The position numbers and the translations under genes were made by a program. This document shows positions 16,523-27,200 of a stretch of 64,000 bases of DNA, one piece after another; position 1 is the stretch's first letter, and each line of letters begins with the position of its first letter. A model generated the notes under the pieces. It was not told the DNA's origin, made no database searches, and saw only the letters and a program-made list of their open reading frames with translations. Location of the stretch: the NCBI GenBank assembly GCA_902495705.1, contig CABUXT010000001.1, forward strand, positions 107,518 through 171,517, read 5' to 3'. Source of the DNA: an uncultured cyanobacterium (GTDB lineage Bacteria; Cyanobacteriota; Vampirovibrionia; Gastranaerophilales; Gastranaerophilaceae).

Positions 16523-17479
16523 CTACTTCAACTCCTTTTCCGGAATGTAGCGAGGGCGGGCTTTTGCTTCACGGTAGACTTGCCCTACATATTCGCCAAT
16601 TACACCAAGGCAAAATATTTGCAAACCGCCGAAGAAACACAACAAAATAATCATTGTAGCAAAGCCGTTTGGTGAGTTGTTGAAAAATATTTTCTCACAA
16701 ACTGTTTCTAACCCTACCAAAAAAGCAAATACTGCCATCAAAAAACCTAAGCAGGCAACAATTCGCAATGGAAAAATACTAAATGATGTGATACCATTGA
16801 GTGCCAAGCCCATAAGTGACATAAAATTAAATTTTGATTCCCCTGCCATACGCGGTTTGACGTCAAATTTTACAATTGCAGTTTTTAATCCAAGTTCGTA
16901 GAAAAATCCACGCAAAAACAAGGCTTTTTCTGGATAAAGAGCCATCATATCAAGAGCTTTTTTGCTTACCAAACGATAATCAGAGTGGTTAGCAGGAATT
17001 TTTGCTCCCATTAGGTTCATAACTTTGTAAAACATTAAAGCGGTATATTTTTTGAAAAAGCTGTCTGTTTTTCGGTTGTTTCTGATACCCAAAACAACTT
17101 CATATCCTTTTGTATATTCATCTACAAATTTTTCAATAGCCAATTCGTCTTGTTGCAAATCAGCGTCAATTGAGACAACACAATCACACCCAAGTTCTCT
17201 AACACCTTCTAATCCTGCAATCAATGCTTTTTGGTTTCCGTAATTGCGAATAAATTTCAGCCCTTTTATTCTATTAGGATTTTCTGAATGTAAATGCTCA
17301 ACAATTTCCCATGTTCTGTCTTTTGAACCATCATCAACGAGGTATAAATAACTGTCATTTGTTATTTTTCCTTTTTCAATAAGCATATCCAAAACTTCTA
17401 AAAGTCTTTTTGCTGTGGTTTCGATACATAATTCTTCGTTAAAACAAGGTATTGTAATCGCTAATTTTGGTGTTTGCAT
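16523..17479 (-). CDS. GT2 glycosyltransferase, GtrB/DPM1-like (polyprenyl-phosphate type)
   Basis: A 318-residue membrane-bound family 2 glycosyltransferase. The GT-A domain (about 1-230) shows TIPCFNEE, LVDDGSKDRTW, the acceptor-side FIRNYGNQKALIAGL, the metal-binding DADLQQ, and HSDYRLVSKKALDMM. Two C-terminal transmembrane helices (FPLRIVACLGFLMAVFAFLV and ATMIILLCFFGGLQIFCLGV) end in EYVGQVYREAKARPRYI, a hallmark of GtrB/ArnC/YfdH-type enzymes. These move a sugar from UDP- or GDP-sugar to undecaprenyl phosphate on the cytoplasmic face for later glycan decoration. The donor is unknown. The gene is divergent, by 62 bp, from the YdjC-type deacetylase gene, hinting at a shared glycan task. 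Confidence 0.85.
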   Translation of the reverse strand: MQTPKLAITIPCFNEELCIETTAKRLLEVLDMLIEKGKITNDSYLYLVDDGSKDRTWEIVEHLHSENPNRIKGLKFIRNYGNQKALIAGLEGVRELGCDCVVSIDADLQQDELAIEKFVDEYTKGYEVVLGIRNNRKTDSFFKKYTALMFYKVMNLMGAKIPANHSDYRLVSKKALDMMALYPEKALFLRGFFYELGLKTAIVKFDVKPRMAGESKFNFMSLMGLALNGITSFSIFPLRIVACLGFLMAVFAFLVGLETVCEKIFFNNSPNGFATMIILLCFFGGLQIFCLGVIGEYVGQVYREAKARPRYIPEKELK

Positions 17480-17541
17480 TGTGTCTCTCTTTCTACTATC
17501 ATGATTATATTATACGAAAGAATGATTGCAAGGATTTAAGA

Positions 17542-18387
17542 ATGGGCAAAAGAAAATTTATATTAAACGCAGATGATTTCGGATTGACAAAATATCATAA
17601 CCAAGCTGTGCTGGAAGGTTACAATACAGGCTTTTTGACAAGTGCAAGTTTATGTGCCAACGGCAATGCTTATGAAAACGCGGTGCACGATATTTTACCA
17701 GATTGTCCGAATTTGGGAATCGCTGCTCACTTAAATATTATGGAAGGTAAATCTCTCACAGACTGTAATTTTTTGACTAATACGAATGGTACATTTGGGG
17801 CAGGTTATGGGGTTTTGCTGCTGAATCGCAAAAACAAAACTATGCTTGCTCAAATTGAAAAAGAATTTAGGGCGCAAATCGAAAAAATTCAAGCCGATGT
17901 AGAAATCGACCATTTGGATTCACATGTGCATACTCACGCCATTCCTGAAATTTTTGAAATTACTTGTAAATTGGCGAATGAATACGGTATTAAATCAATA
18001 AGAACCCAATATGAAGAATTTTATATGATTCCAAAAATTGCCAAACATTTGACAATCGCTTATCCGATAAATATTTTGAAAATAATTCTTTTGCAATATT
18101 TTACAAAAATAAATCGCAAAACTGCTCAAAAATACGGATTAAAAACGAATGATTATATTTTGGGTGTCGGATATACAGGCATGATGGATTCTGATGCGAT
18201 TGAATACGGACTGAAAGCGATTGATGTAAATGCTGTTGTGGAGGCTTTGATTCATCCGTGCAAATATGCAAGACCATCTATCAAAAATTCCCACACTACA
18301 GAATTTGGAATTACTCAGGATATGAAACTCAAAGACACAGTCTTGCGTTTGGGCTTTGACTTGGCAAATTATAAGAATATGGAATAA
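17542..18387 (+). CDS. ChbG/HpnK (YdjC) family carbohydrate deacetylase
   Basis: A 281-residue enzyme of the YdjC/ChbG/HpnK family (TIM-barrel-like metal-dependent amide hydrolases that deacetylate oligosaccharides or polyprenyl-linked sugars). The metal and active-site motifs are LNADDFGLTK at the N-terminus (the D-D of NADDFG), the GIAAHLNI segment, DHLDSHVHTH (His ligands) and LIHPCKY. The start ATG at 17542 has AAGGA 8 bases upstream; a longer frame starting at 17467 would overlap the divergent promoter. Its stop TAA overlaps the ATG of the phospholipase-D-like gene (TAATG), so the two are translationally coupled. Confidence 0.85.
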   Translation: MGKRKFILNADDFGLTKYHNQAVLEGYNTGFLTSASLCANGNAYENAVHDILPDCPNLGIAAHLNIMEGKSLTDCNFLTNTNGTFGAGYGVLLLNRKNKTMLAQIEKEFRAQIEKIQADVEIDHLDSHVHTHAIPEIFEITCKLANEYGIKSIRTQYEEFYMIPKIAKHLTIAYPINILKIILLQYFTKINRKTAQKYGLKTNDYILGVGYTGMMDSDAIEYGLKAIDVNAVVEALIHPCKYARPSIKNSHTTEFGITQDMKLKDTVLRLGFDLANYKNME

Positions 18388-20213
18388 TGAAAAACTTCTT
18401 TGTGACATTGTTATTATTAGCTATGCTTGGCGGTTTTTCTGCTTTTGTGATTTTAAATAGCAGAAACAAAAATGTTATGGCCGTTCTGACTCCTGCCAAA
18501 ATCAGTGTCGAGGTAAAAAACAGCAAAATAGCAGGTGCAAGTGAAATGATTTGTGTTGAAGGTATTGAGGTATTTTCGCTTGAACCGTCAGATGAGTTTG
18601 TTACAAAATATTCTAAAAAATATAATATTTCAAAATCTGATATAATAAGCCTTGGCTATTTGGCGCAAGATTATGCACAATCAATTTTGACAAATGAAAA
18701 AGTTATTTTAAACCATTCTAAAAAAGTAGAAGGGGATTGCAAATTCGCCAATGTCAAAGTAAATGGAGTTGATTATTCTGAACTTTTGCTCGGAAACGGA
18801 TTTGGGCTAAAAGATGGTGAAATCGGCAATGTTGAAAAATTTAAGACAAATCTTGCAAAAGCGCGAAAATTAAATCTTGTTATATTAAATCATCATTCAA
18901 ATAAATATCACACGCTTGTTTGTCCTTATGGCAAAATTGCCCATGATACAGTGATAATTCCGCAAAAACAATTGCCGCAAAATGCAAAACCTTGCCATTA
19001 TTGCCACAAAACTAAATTCAAAAATAGCAAATTTTCTAAATTTAAAAAGAAATTTAATTATCGCGATAATTTCAGCGTTGTGAATATTCCGCAACCGCCG
19101 CTTGTTGTGACAGATGGCAGTATTCAGGTTATGTATACCGATTTTACGAAGAAACTTCGACCGACAAAAGACTGTTCAAGTCAGGTTTGCAAGGCTTTTG
19201 TAAATTTGGTTGATAATTCTAAAAATTCTATAGATATTGCAATTTATGGTTATGAAGAAGTTCCTGCACTGACAGAAGCCCTAAAACGCGCACATTCTCG
19301 TGGGGTGCAAATAAGATTTGTTTATGATGAAAAATATGATAGAAGTCAAACTTATTATAAAAACAATGAAATAATTTCAAAATTTGCACAAAAAAGCGTT
19401 TCCGACAGGACAGAGTTAAAAACACAAAGTAATCTTTTGATGCATAACAAATTTGTAATTTTTGACAAGTCAAAAGTTTGGACAGGTTCAATGAATTTTT
19501 CAAGCACTGGATTATCAGGGTATGATGTGAATGATATCGTAATTGTTAATTCTAAAGTGATTGCGGATATTTATGAAAAAGAATTTGAACAAATGCTAAA
19601 TGGAAAATTCCACAAGAGAAAAACTAAATTGAGTCAAAATGAGCGAATAAAACTGGGCGATACCGAAGTTGAAATTTATTTTTCTCCGCAAGATAACACA
19701 TCGCACCGAATCGTACAACTTATCAAAGGTGCAAAACATTATATTTATGTTCCGACATTTTTGCTTACGCACACAAATATTGCAGATGAACTTGTCAATG
19801 CAAAACGGCGCGGAGTGGATGTCAGAGTAATAATTGACGCAAATAGTACAGGTACAAAAAATTCTAAATATAAATATTTAAGACAAAACGGAATTTTGCT
19901 AAAGACCGAAAATTATGCAGGAAAATTGCACTCCAAAACTATGATAATTGATGATGAATATTTGATTACAGGTTCAATGAATTTTTCAAATAGTGGTGAA
20001 ACTAAAAATGATGAAAATACGATTATCATAAAGAGTGCAAAAATCGCAAAAAATCACAAGGCGTTTTTCTTGTATTTATGGACAAAAATTCCGAACAAAT
20101 ATCTGAAATATAATGCAAAAGCAGAAAGTAAGGATTCGATTGGTTCTTGTTCTGATGGAATTGATAACAATTTCAATGGTAAAATTGACAGCGCCGAACC
20201 GCTTTGCCGGTAG
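18387..20213 (+). CDS. Membrane-anchored phospholipase-D-like nuclease with SNase-like N-domain and DGxDNNxNGxxD tail
   Basis: A 608-residue exported protein. An N-terminal TM or signal helix (residues 1-22) comes first. A domain of about 200 residues follows with traces of a staphylococcal-nuclease fold (KISVEVKNSKIAGASEM, VEGIEVFSLEPSDEFV, A-x-x-L-N-L-V) and a possible zinc site (CPYGKIAHD, CHYCHKTK). Two phospholipase D HxK(x4)D motifs are near residues 352 (MHNKFVIFDKSKVWTGSMNF) and 515 (LHSKTMIIDDEYLITGSMNF). The last 22 residues hold CSDGIDNNFNGKIDSAEPLC, a known type of secreted metal-binding end motif. It probably acts as an extracellular or periplasmic nuclease/phosphodiesterase. The SNase reading is tentative because its catalytic Arg/Asp/Glu set was not found. 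Confidence 0.8.
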   Translation: MKNFFVTLLLLAMLGGFSAFVILNSRNKNVMAVLTPAKISVEVKNSKIAGASEMICVEGIEVFSLEPSDEFVTKYSKKYNISKSDIISLGYLAQDYAQSILTNEKVILNHSKKVEGDCKFANVKVNGVDYSELLLGNGFGLKDGEIGNVEKFKTNLAKARKLNLVILNHHSNKYHTLVCPYGKIAHDTVIIPQKQLPQNAKPCHYCHKTKFKNSKFSKFKKKFNYRDNFSVVNIPQPPLVVTDGSIQVMYTDFTKKLRPTKDCSSQVCKAFVNLVDNSKNSIDIAIYGYEEVPALTEALKRAHSRGVQIRFVYDEKYDRSQTYYKNNEIISKFAQKSVSDRTELKTQSNLLMHNKFVIFDKSKVWTGSMNFSSTGLSGYDVNDIVIVNSKVIADIYEKEFEQMLNGKFHKRKTKLSQNERIKLGDTEVEIYFSPQDNTSHRIVQLIKGAKHYIYVPTFLLTHTNIADELVNAKRRGVDVRVIIDANSTGTKNSKYKYLRQNGILLKTENYAGKLHSKTMIIDDEYLITGSMNFSNSGETKNDENTIIIKSAKIAKNHKAFFLYLWTKIPNKYLKYNAKAESKDSIGSCSDGIDNNFNGKIDSAEPLCR

Positions 20214-20894
20214 GTGGGGTGATGATGTTAAGACATCAGTGTTGTGGATTACCACGTCACTCTGTTAAGACCAATATAACATTTGCAAGTAAACTTTCCT
20301 CGTAATGACATGATGAAACAAATCAAAAAGGTCTATGTCACCCTGAACAGCAGGCGCGAATGCGACTGCGTAGATTCAGGGTCTATCCATTTGATTTTTG
20401 TCATGCTGAACTGCGGATTTTGGCAAGTACGCCGTGTGCATTGTTGAACAAAAGAGACTATGTCATTCCGAATTTAGTTCGGAATCTTCTCAATAATCAA
20501 GGTTTATCAATAGTAATATTTGATAAATTGTTAAATGGAAAAGATTCTGAATCAAGTTCAGAATGACATAGACCGGAGTGTTCAGTTTGAGACTCTGAAA
20601 TACCGAGTAGGAACAGAATATTACGTTTCGCTCTAGCTCAACTCATATTCTAGTCAATTCAGGGTGACTAACTAGTCTAAAATCAACATTGATAGATTCT
20701 GAATAGCAAGAAAATTATGTGTTCATTCTTCACACAAATTTTCTAAGCTTTCAGAATGACAATGTAAAAAGTCCAGTGATAAAGTAGGTTGGGCTTACTA
20801 TCCCCACATGTAAAAGTTGTCGGCATGGCAACTCTCGTGAAGACCAGAAACCCTGTGCCTGCCTTCACGCCATCCAGCCATCTTGCCCTCTGAT
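20214..20894. repeat. Intergenic repeat cluster
   Basis: No gene. It contains copy 3 of the 69-bp element (20241-20309), a duplicate of 16309-16405 at 20311-20413, a remnant of the GC-rich core (20412-20439), an attccgaa/ttcggaat hairpin (about 20462-20487), a gattctgaa/ttcagaatgac unit (about 20543-20567), palindromic family 1 form B (20691-20760), and a purine-poor copy of the GGCAAGA tract (about 20855-20893). Confidence 0.75.
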
Positions 20895-22277
20895 TTATCC
20901 CAAATACTTTTGCAAGGTTTCTTTATTGAAGACTTCGACGCTGTTTTGTGAATGGATAAATACCATACTTGTAATCAATGATTTTAGGGTATCAAAGTCT
21001 GAAAAGTCCATTTTGCTGCGCAAATCATCCATATTATTTGCCAAAAATTCCATAATGATTGTTTTATCTTCAAATACAAGACTTGAAAAATAATCAAAGG
21101 ATTCTTTTGACTTAATCCCCTCAAGGTAAATAATATCAGGATTTTGGAACTCAATGAACCTTGCAGCTTTATCCATATTAAAGCCGACATTTTCATTAAA
21201 TTCGCATTGATTGACTCCCTTCAATTCGTATTTTGAAATACTTTCAAGGGTCATAATATTTTTGCTCTTTGATTTTGCAGCCTCAAGTAACAATGAATAA
21301 ATAACGTGAGTTTTTCCGCTCAAAGATGAACCGCAAACCAGTATAATCCCAGGTTTATCAAGAGATTGCTTGATTTCAGAAAGTTCATTTTTTGATGTGA
21401 TAATTTTATCTAAAGCCTTTGGCGGTTTGTAAATTTTTAAGAAAATTCTTTCACCCATAATTGTTGGGAATGTTGAAACGCTAGCCAAAACAATGATATT
21501 GTCAACTTTAAAACAAAGCTTGCCAAGCTGCGGAACTTCTGACACAGATGGGTCAAGTTCGGATAATGATTTTAACTTAGCCGCAAAAGAAGATACCAAC
21601 GCTGTTGGGATAACACCTTTATTAGAAAGTTCACCGTGTTTTTTAAAGTTCACCCCAAGTCCGTCTTCTTCCCCTTGGAAAGTTACCTCATGAATACCTT
21701 CAAGAATTGCTTGTTTTAGTATTGCACGAATGATTTTTTGAATATGGTTGTCGCTAAGGTCTTCTTTGTGAAGTTCGTCTTGCCAATCATAGCCTGCATT
21801 TTCTTCTGTTGAAATATTGCCGACAGTTACATCCAGTTTGTAGTATTCATCAATTTTTTTGAGAATACTTTCTTCTGAAGATAGAACAGGGTCAATTTCA
21901 CATTCTGCGGTTTCCATAATTTTATCTATTGCAAACAGGTCTCTAGGGTCTGCCATTGCAACAGTCAACGTGTTTTCGATTTTGAATAGCGGAATAATTT
22001 TATATCTTCTTGCATCGGAATAATTGATATATTTTAGACATTTCCTATCCAAATCGTAATCTTCAAGATTTACATAAGGGGTGTGGAGTTTAGATTCCAA
22101 AAATTTGATAAGTTGCTCTTCTGTCAAAAAACCAGAATTTATCAAGGCTTGACCAATATTTATATTTTGAGCGTTTGCAATCTCTTCCGCTTGTTCAACA
22201 ACTTCATATTGAACAAGTCCTTCTCTAACTAAATCGTATTTTAAAGTTTCCAGTGTTTTGTTGGTAATAATATTCAT
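20895..22277 (-). CDS. GspE/PilB-like ATPase with degenerate motor motifs
   Basis: A 460-residue protein with the layout of type IV pilus/type II secretion motor ATPases. An MshEN-type N-terminal domain lies about residues 15-140 (EEIANAQNINIGQALINSGF then LTVAMADPRDLFAIDKIM). A central region with FKKHGELSNKGVIPT and FPTIMGERIFLKIY matches N2D/PilB segments. The nucleotide site is altered: the P-loop reads GSSLSGKTHV instead of GPTGSGKTTT, and the Walker B region reads DIIYLEGIKSKES where active motors have E-I-R-D. The tetracysteine zinc site is absent. It is probably a regulatory pseudo-motor. It starts 1 bp after the receiver gene at 22279, so the two form an operon. Confidence 0.75.
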   Translation of the reverse strand: MNIITNKTLETLKYDLVREGLVQYEVVEQAEEIANAQNINIGQALINSGFLTEEQLIKFLESKLHTPYVNLEDYDLDRKCLKYINYSDARRYKIIPLFKIENTLTVAMADPRDLFAIDKIMETAECEIDPVLSSEESILKKIDEYYKLDVTVGNISTEENAGYDWQDELHKEDLSDNHIQKIIRAILKQAILEGIHEVTFQGEEDGLGVNFKKHGELSNKGVIPTALVSSFAAKLKSLSELDPSVSEVPQLGKLCFKVDNIIVLASVSTFPTIMGERIFLKIYKPPKALDKIITSKNELSEIKQSLDKPGIILVCGSSLSGKTHVIYSLLLEAAKSKSKNIMTLESISKYELKGVNQCEFNENVGFNMDKAARFIEFQNPDIIYLEGIKSKESFDYFSSLVFEDKTIIMEFLANNMDDLRSKMDFSDFDTLKSLITSMVFIHSQNSVEVFNKETLQKYLG

Positions 22278-22278
22278 T

Positions 22279-22650
22279 TTACTTTTCCGATGCTAAATAT
22301 TTTTGAACTGTCTTAACTACCTCATCAAGGTCAAAAGGTTTAGTGATATATTCATCTGCACCTGTTTCTTCGCCGATAAGTTTATCCTCTTCTTGGGAAC
22401 GAGCAGTTACCATAAGAATAGGAATATTTTTGTATTTCGCATCGAATTTTAACAATCTGCTGATTTTGAAACCGTTGATTCTTGGCATCATAACATCCAA
22501 GATGATTAAATCAGGTACAATTTCTCTGGCTAATTTTAACCCATCTTCTCCGTTATATGCGCAATAACAAGTATAATCACAGTTTTCTAATACAAATTTT
22601 AAACTTTCAACAATATCTTGTTCATCATCTACAATAAGAATTTTTTTCAT
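22279..22650 (-). CDS. Single-domain response regulator (CheY-like)
   Basis: A 123-residue receiver domain with no output domain. The acidic pair D8/D9, phospho-acceptor D52 (LIILDVMMPRING), T82 and K104 (ITKPF) are all present, so it should be phosphorylatable. It ends one base before the start of the PilB-like gene, implying an operon and possible direct control of that protein, as for CheY-like regulators of pilus motors. No histidine kinase gene is in the window. Start ATG at 22650, preceded by a weak GGGGATAA. Confidence 0.9.
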   Translation of the reverse strand: MKKILIVDDEQDIVESLKFVLENCDYTCYCAYNGEDGLKLAREIVPDLIILDVMMPRINGFKISRLLKFDAKYKNIPILMVTARSQEEDKLIGEETGADEYITKPFDLDEVVKTVQKYLASEK

Positions 22651-22756
22651 ATTATCCCCTAATCCGTAAATCTCTAGTACCTACAGTATAACACATATTT
22701 TATAAAGGTGTAAAAGTTGTTACAAAAGGTACATGATTTATTTTTCGGAGAAAATT

Positions 22757-24205
22757 TTATTTCTTGTTTGTAATTTCTCGATACATATCAAGATATTGTT
22801 TTGCGCTGCGTTTCCAAGAAAAATCAGATTCCATTGCAGATTTTCTCATCGCATTAAAGACGTATTTGTCTGTATAAACATACAATGCACACTTTATAGC
22901 ATTGAGCATATCCCAGCCGTTATATTGCCAGAATTTGAAACCGTTTGAATTATCAAGAGGATAACCTGTTACGGTGTCTTCCAAACCGCCGGTTGCTCTG
23001 ACAATAGGCAAACTTCCATATCTCATTGCGATAAGTTGACTTAGTCCGCAAGGTTCAAATTTTGAAGGCATTAAGAAGAAATCACTGGCTGCATAAACAA
23101 GGTTAGCAAGTTTTGCATCATATCCGACATAAGTTCTGATATTTTTAGTATTGTTAGAAAGCCAAATGAACAGGTTTTCGTAATCGTTATTTCCGCTGCC
23201 CATAAATATAAAATCAGCATTCAGGTTTTGCAATTCGTATTGCATATCGCGGATTAAATCAATACCTTTTTGGTCAACAAGACGAGAAATCAAAGCAATC
23301 AACGGTCTGTCTGGATTATATTTCAGTCCGAAATATTCACAAACTGCTTTTTTGTTTTGCTCTTTTTTATCAAAAGATTTTACATCATAGTTTTTAACAA
23401 GTGCTTTATCTTTTTTAGGATTAAACACGTCATAGTCAATTCCGTTTAGGATTCCGCGCAATTTATATTGAACTCCACGCAAAGTATAGTCCATATTTTC
23501 GCCATATTCAGGAGTTAAGATTTCTCTTGCATAAGTTGGAGAAACCGCAACAACTCTGTCTGAATAGTTAATCGCACCTTTCATCCAGTTTACGCGGTTG
23601 TAGTGTTCACAACCCCATTGATTGTATACGATATCTTTTCTCATATTGGCAAAATCTAAAACGTTTTCAAACCAAATACCTTGATAAGCTAGGTTGTGGA
23701 TTTCGAATACGCATTTTGTATTAGCCCAAAATTCATCAAATTTGTAATTTGAATGTAAGTATAATGGAATCATTGCGGTATGCCAATCGTTTGCGTGGAT
23801 TACATCAGCACGGAAGTTTAGTGCTTTTGCGTATTCCATAACGGCAAGAGAAAATGAAATATATCTTTCGTGTTCATATCTTGGGTCAAGATATTTTGGA
23901 TAAACTTCTTTAAAGCAAGAAAAATACCAATCATTTTTAATGAAAAATACATTGATTTTTGTATTTGGAAGTTTTGTCATATAAAGATTAAATTTGTGCG
24001 GTTGATTACCAAAAGTCAACCACATTTCAGAATTTTCAACCTCTTTAATTTTATATTTATCTTTATCAATACATCCGTGAAGAGGTGTAAAAATCGCGAT
24101 TTCAGCATCTTTTTCAAGTTCTTTTGGCAAACTGCCGACAACATCAGCCAAACCGCCTGCTTTTGAAAATGGTGCTACTTCAGCTGCTGCAAATAATATT
24201 TTCAT
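22757..24205 (-). CDS. glgA: Glycogen synthase
   Basis: A 482-residue GT5 enzyme that extends alpha-1,4-glucan chains from ADP-glucose. Motifs are KAGGLADVVGSLPKEL at the N-terminus (the K-x-G-G-L ADP-glucose loop), HANDWHTA, IHNLAYQGIW, AISRLVDQKGIDLI-like LISRLVDQKGIDLI, and MPSKFEPCGLSQLIAMRYG with the catalytic Glu. The ATG at 24205 has GAGAGGA just upstream; an earlier in-frame start at 24238 does not. It lies about 40 bp after the large zinc-ribbon gene on the same strand, and the two may be co-transcribed. The host therefore stores glycogen. Confidence 0.93.
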   Translation of the reverse strand: MKILFAAAEVAPFSKAGGLADVVGSLPKELEKDAEIAIFTPLHGCIDKDKYKIKEVENSEMWLTFGNQPHKFNLYMTKLPNTKINVFFIKNDWYFSCFKEVYPKYLDPRYEHERYISFSLAVMEYAKALNFRADVIHANDWHTAMIPLYLHSNYKFDEFWANTKCVFEIHNLAYQGIWFENVLDFANMRKDIVYNQWGCEHYNRVNWMKGAINYSDRVVAVSPTYAREILTPEYGENMDYTLRGVQYKLRGILNGIDYDVFNPKKDKALVKNYDVKSFDKKEQNKKAVCEYFGLKYNPDRPLIALISRLVDQKGIDLIRDMQYELQNLNADFIFMGSGNNDYENLFIWLSNNTKNIRTYVGYDAKLANLVYAASDFFLMPSKFEPCGLSQLIAMRYGSLPIVRATGGLEDTVTGYPLDNSNGFKFWQYNGWDMLNAIKCALYVYTDKYVFNAMRKSAMESDFSWKRSAKQYLDMYREITNKK

Positions 24206-24244
24206 TTTTCCTCTCTTTCTGAATACGGATAAATTCATTCAATT

Positions 24245-27200
24245 CTAATCGGAGAAAAATTCTGAAGGATTGACGACATCACCATCTTCTTCGCTAAATT
24301 TTGATGAATTTTCTTCGACTGAGATACTCTCTTCTTGCTTTGTCACAGTATCTTGAGCATCGTTTTGCTCTGCTGTGCTAACAGAATTTTCCATCATAAT
24401 TTTTTGAATGTCAATATTCAAGTTGAAATTTAAACCATATTTTTGAACAATTGCAGATGCCTGATTCATACAAATTTGCGCTTGGTCTTTTGAACCTGTA
24501 CACATCAAAACTTTGTACATATTTACTTTATTTAACATTGTCAAATAATCACTGACAACTCCGTTTTTCTCCATTTGAATATCAGAGTTATTTAATACGC
24601 CGTAAGCAATGTCGTATTTTCCTTCTTTGATATTTAGAATACTCATAACATACCAAGCAGAGTGAACAATTGCGTTCATTCCTTTGATTTTTGCATCTTT
24701 AATAATCTTATAAATTATTGCAGATGCTTTTTTGAATGAATTTAAACCAATATATGCATAACCAATCATCAAATCACTGAACAGTTCAAACTGGAACATC
24801 ATTGCATTTTTAGCAATAAGTTTTGATTTGTAGATTTCTTGTGCAAATTTTTCAGGATTGTTTTTGAAAGATATAAACGCATTGATTATGTGATACAGAA
24901 TTGGTGAAAATACATCTTCTCCATCCATGCTCTTATTCAAGCTGACAGCTTGCCCTTTGATTAGGTTTTGAAGTTGTACAAAGATAGAATAAGATTCTGG
25001 TAAGAAATTTAACAATTTTCTTGAAATATCTAAAAATTCACCGACATCTTCTTTCAGCGTAATAACATCAACAAGTGCGATATATCCGACACATTCTGAT
25101 ACCAAATACTTAAATTCTTCTTTTGATACAATTGTGTATTGTATTGAATCGATTTTTTCAGAATCTAAAACATTTAAGACGTTATAACCGATATCAAGGC
25201 AGTCTTCATACGCACCAATATTAAACAAAATTTTGACATAAATTATTGACATCAACAAGAAATACAAATTGAAATCAGGTGACGACGGGTCGATTGAAGA
25301 TTTGTCCAAAGATGATAATACGCCATGAGTAAGGTTCATCGCATACATATAATCGCCGTGTTCAATAGAACCTTGAATCATTCTTGTACAAAGCGATACA
25401 TACTGTTCAGAATTTCCGCTTTTTTGAATACTTACCAAAGTCTTTTCTGCAAGCTCTCTTGTTTTTTCTGGGTCATAGTCAAACAAGTTGTTTGAAACAT
25501 TTTCATAAAGTGAAAATTTAAATTTCATCAAATCTTCTTCTGACCAGTTTTGAGCGTATTTGTCCAGTGCTGTCAAAATCTCGTGTGAACAATTCAAATA
25601 TGATGCAAAATCGCCCATAGAAAGGTTAATATTTGCAAGTTTTTCCCATTCAAATATAACTTGTTCACCCATTTGGAATTTATCAAACAAGAAAGTTTTT
25701 ACAGGTGCCGGCATGGATTCAACAAACACATTTTCAAATAATTCGTTAGCAACAGATTGCAAGTATTCAGGTTTTATGACTTCTAAAAGACATTTGCGCA
25801 AAATGTTGTAATTAGGGAAATACAGGCAATTGTTGTATGAATACATATAACCCATACCGCTGAGTTTTTCAGCCATTTTTTGCCAATTGTTAAATCCTAA
25901 AGAATTGATTGTTTTTTCATCGACTCTTGTTCCTAAAAGTACAAGCATAGTCAAGAATTTAATCATTTCTTCATCGTCTTTCATCAGATTGATACGACGT
26001 TTAATCAATTTGTCCAACCCTGACGGAATGATAATTGTTTTTGGATTAACCATTACAATTGAATCTTCGGTGTATTCATAAACTCCTGATTCTATTAAAT
26101 ATTGAATTGCAAAATCTAAAAATAGCGTACTTCCGCAGGCATATTTTGCAATTCTTTGAAAATAGAAGTCAGTCATTATGTTTTTGTAAAATTCTAAATC
26201 TGACCCAATGATTATTTCAAACGGTGTCGGAGTCAGAGTCACTTCTGTGTAATATGGACGTGCCAATAGAAAATGCGCGTTTTTGTGGAGTGAAAATTCT
26301 TTGTCATAAGATATCAAGTAACTGATATTTGCCTCGTCAAAGTAATCAAATAATTTTTCCAAGACAAACATTGAACTTGAATCCATTTTTTCATAATTTT
26401 CAATAAAAATCAGAGTATTTGGAATGGCTTTTAACAAAGATAAAAATACGTTGCAGTAATCTTCCCTTGTTTGCGCCATATTTTGCATAGGTCGTTGATT
26501 TAATCTGACCAAATCCTCAATCAATTTTGATTTATCTATATTTGCAAACATTGAAAAATCATTTGTATCAAACAATTTTTGAGAAACAGTGTAGTCAAAA
26601 ATTGAAGACACCAAATCTCTGAAAAACGCGTATGGCGAATATTTCATATCATCGTGACATGTTACAGGAATTACGTTGTCATAAATTCCGATTTCTTCAA
26701 CAGCAGATAATAATTTCAAAGAGTACGGCTGATACATTGGAGAAGCTTTTATTGCCAAAACGCCTTTGGGAACTTGTTGGAGAGTTTGGACAACACAATC
26801 AAGCACATTTATACTTTCAGTTTTAATGAATGCGCAATTTATCTCTTCAAAATTAATCATTTCAATATCATAAATTTCATCATCAGAAAGCTGATTTTCT
26901 TCTTTTAGTGCCTGTTGGGTGATTTTTTCTTGGTCAATAAGTGCGGATTGTACAAAATTTGGAATTTCGATATCTTCGTGCGCTTCTTGCTCTTGTTGAG
27001 CTTCGTTGCGCAAAAATTCTCCGATATTTACAAACTCTTTGAGGTCGATTTCGTAGAATCTTTTCATTTCGCCATTTACAAGGGCAGAATTTAAGGACTC
27101 CATTTTGTACTTATCTTTGTATGAGTCATAAAAATCTTCATCTGTTATTACCTGAAACGCATCCAGTGCTTTCATATCTTTTGAAGAACTTTGGTAGACC

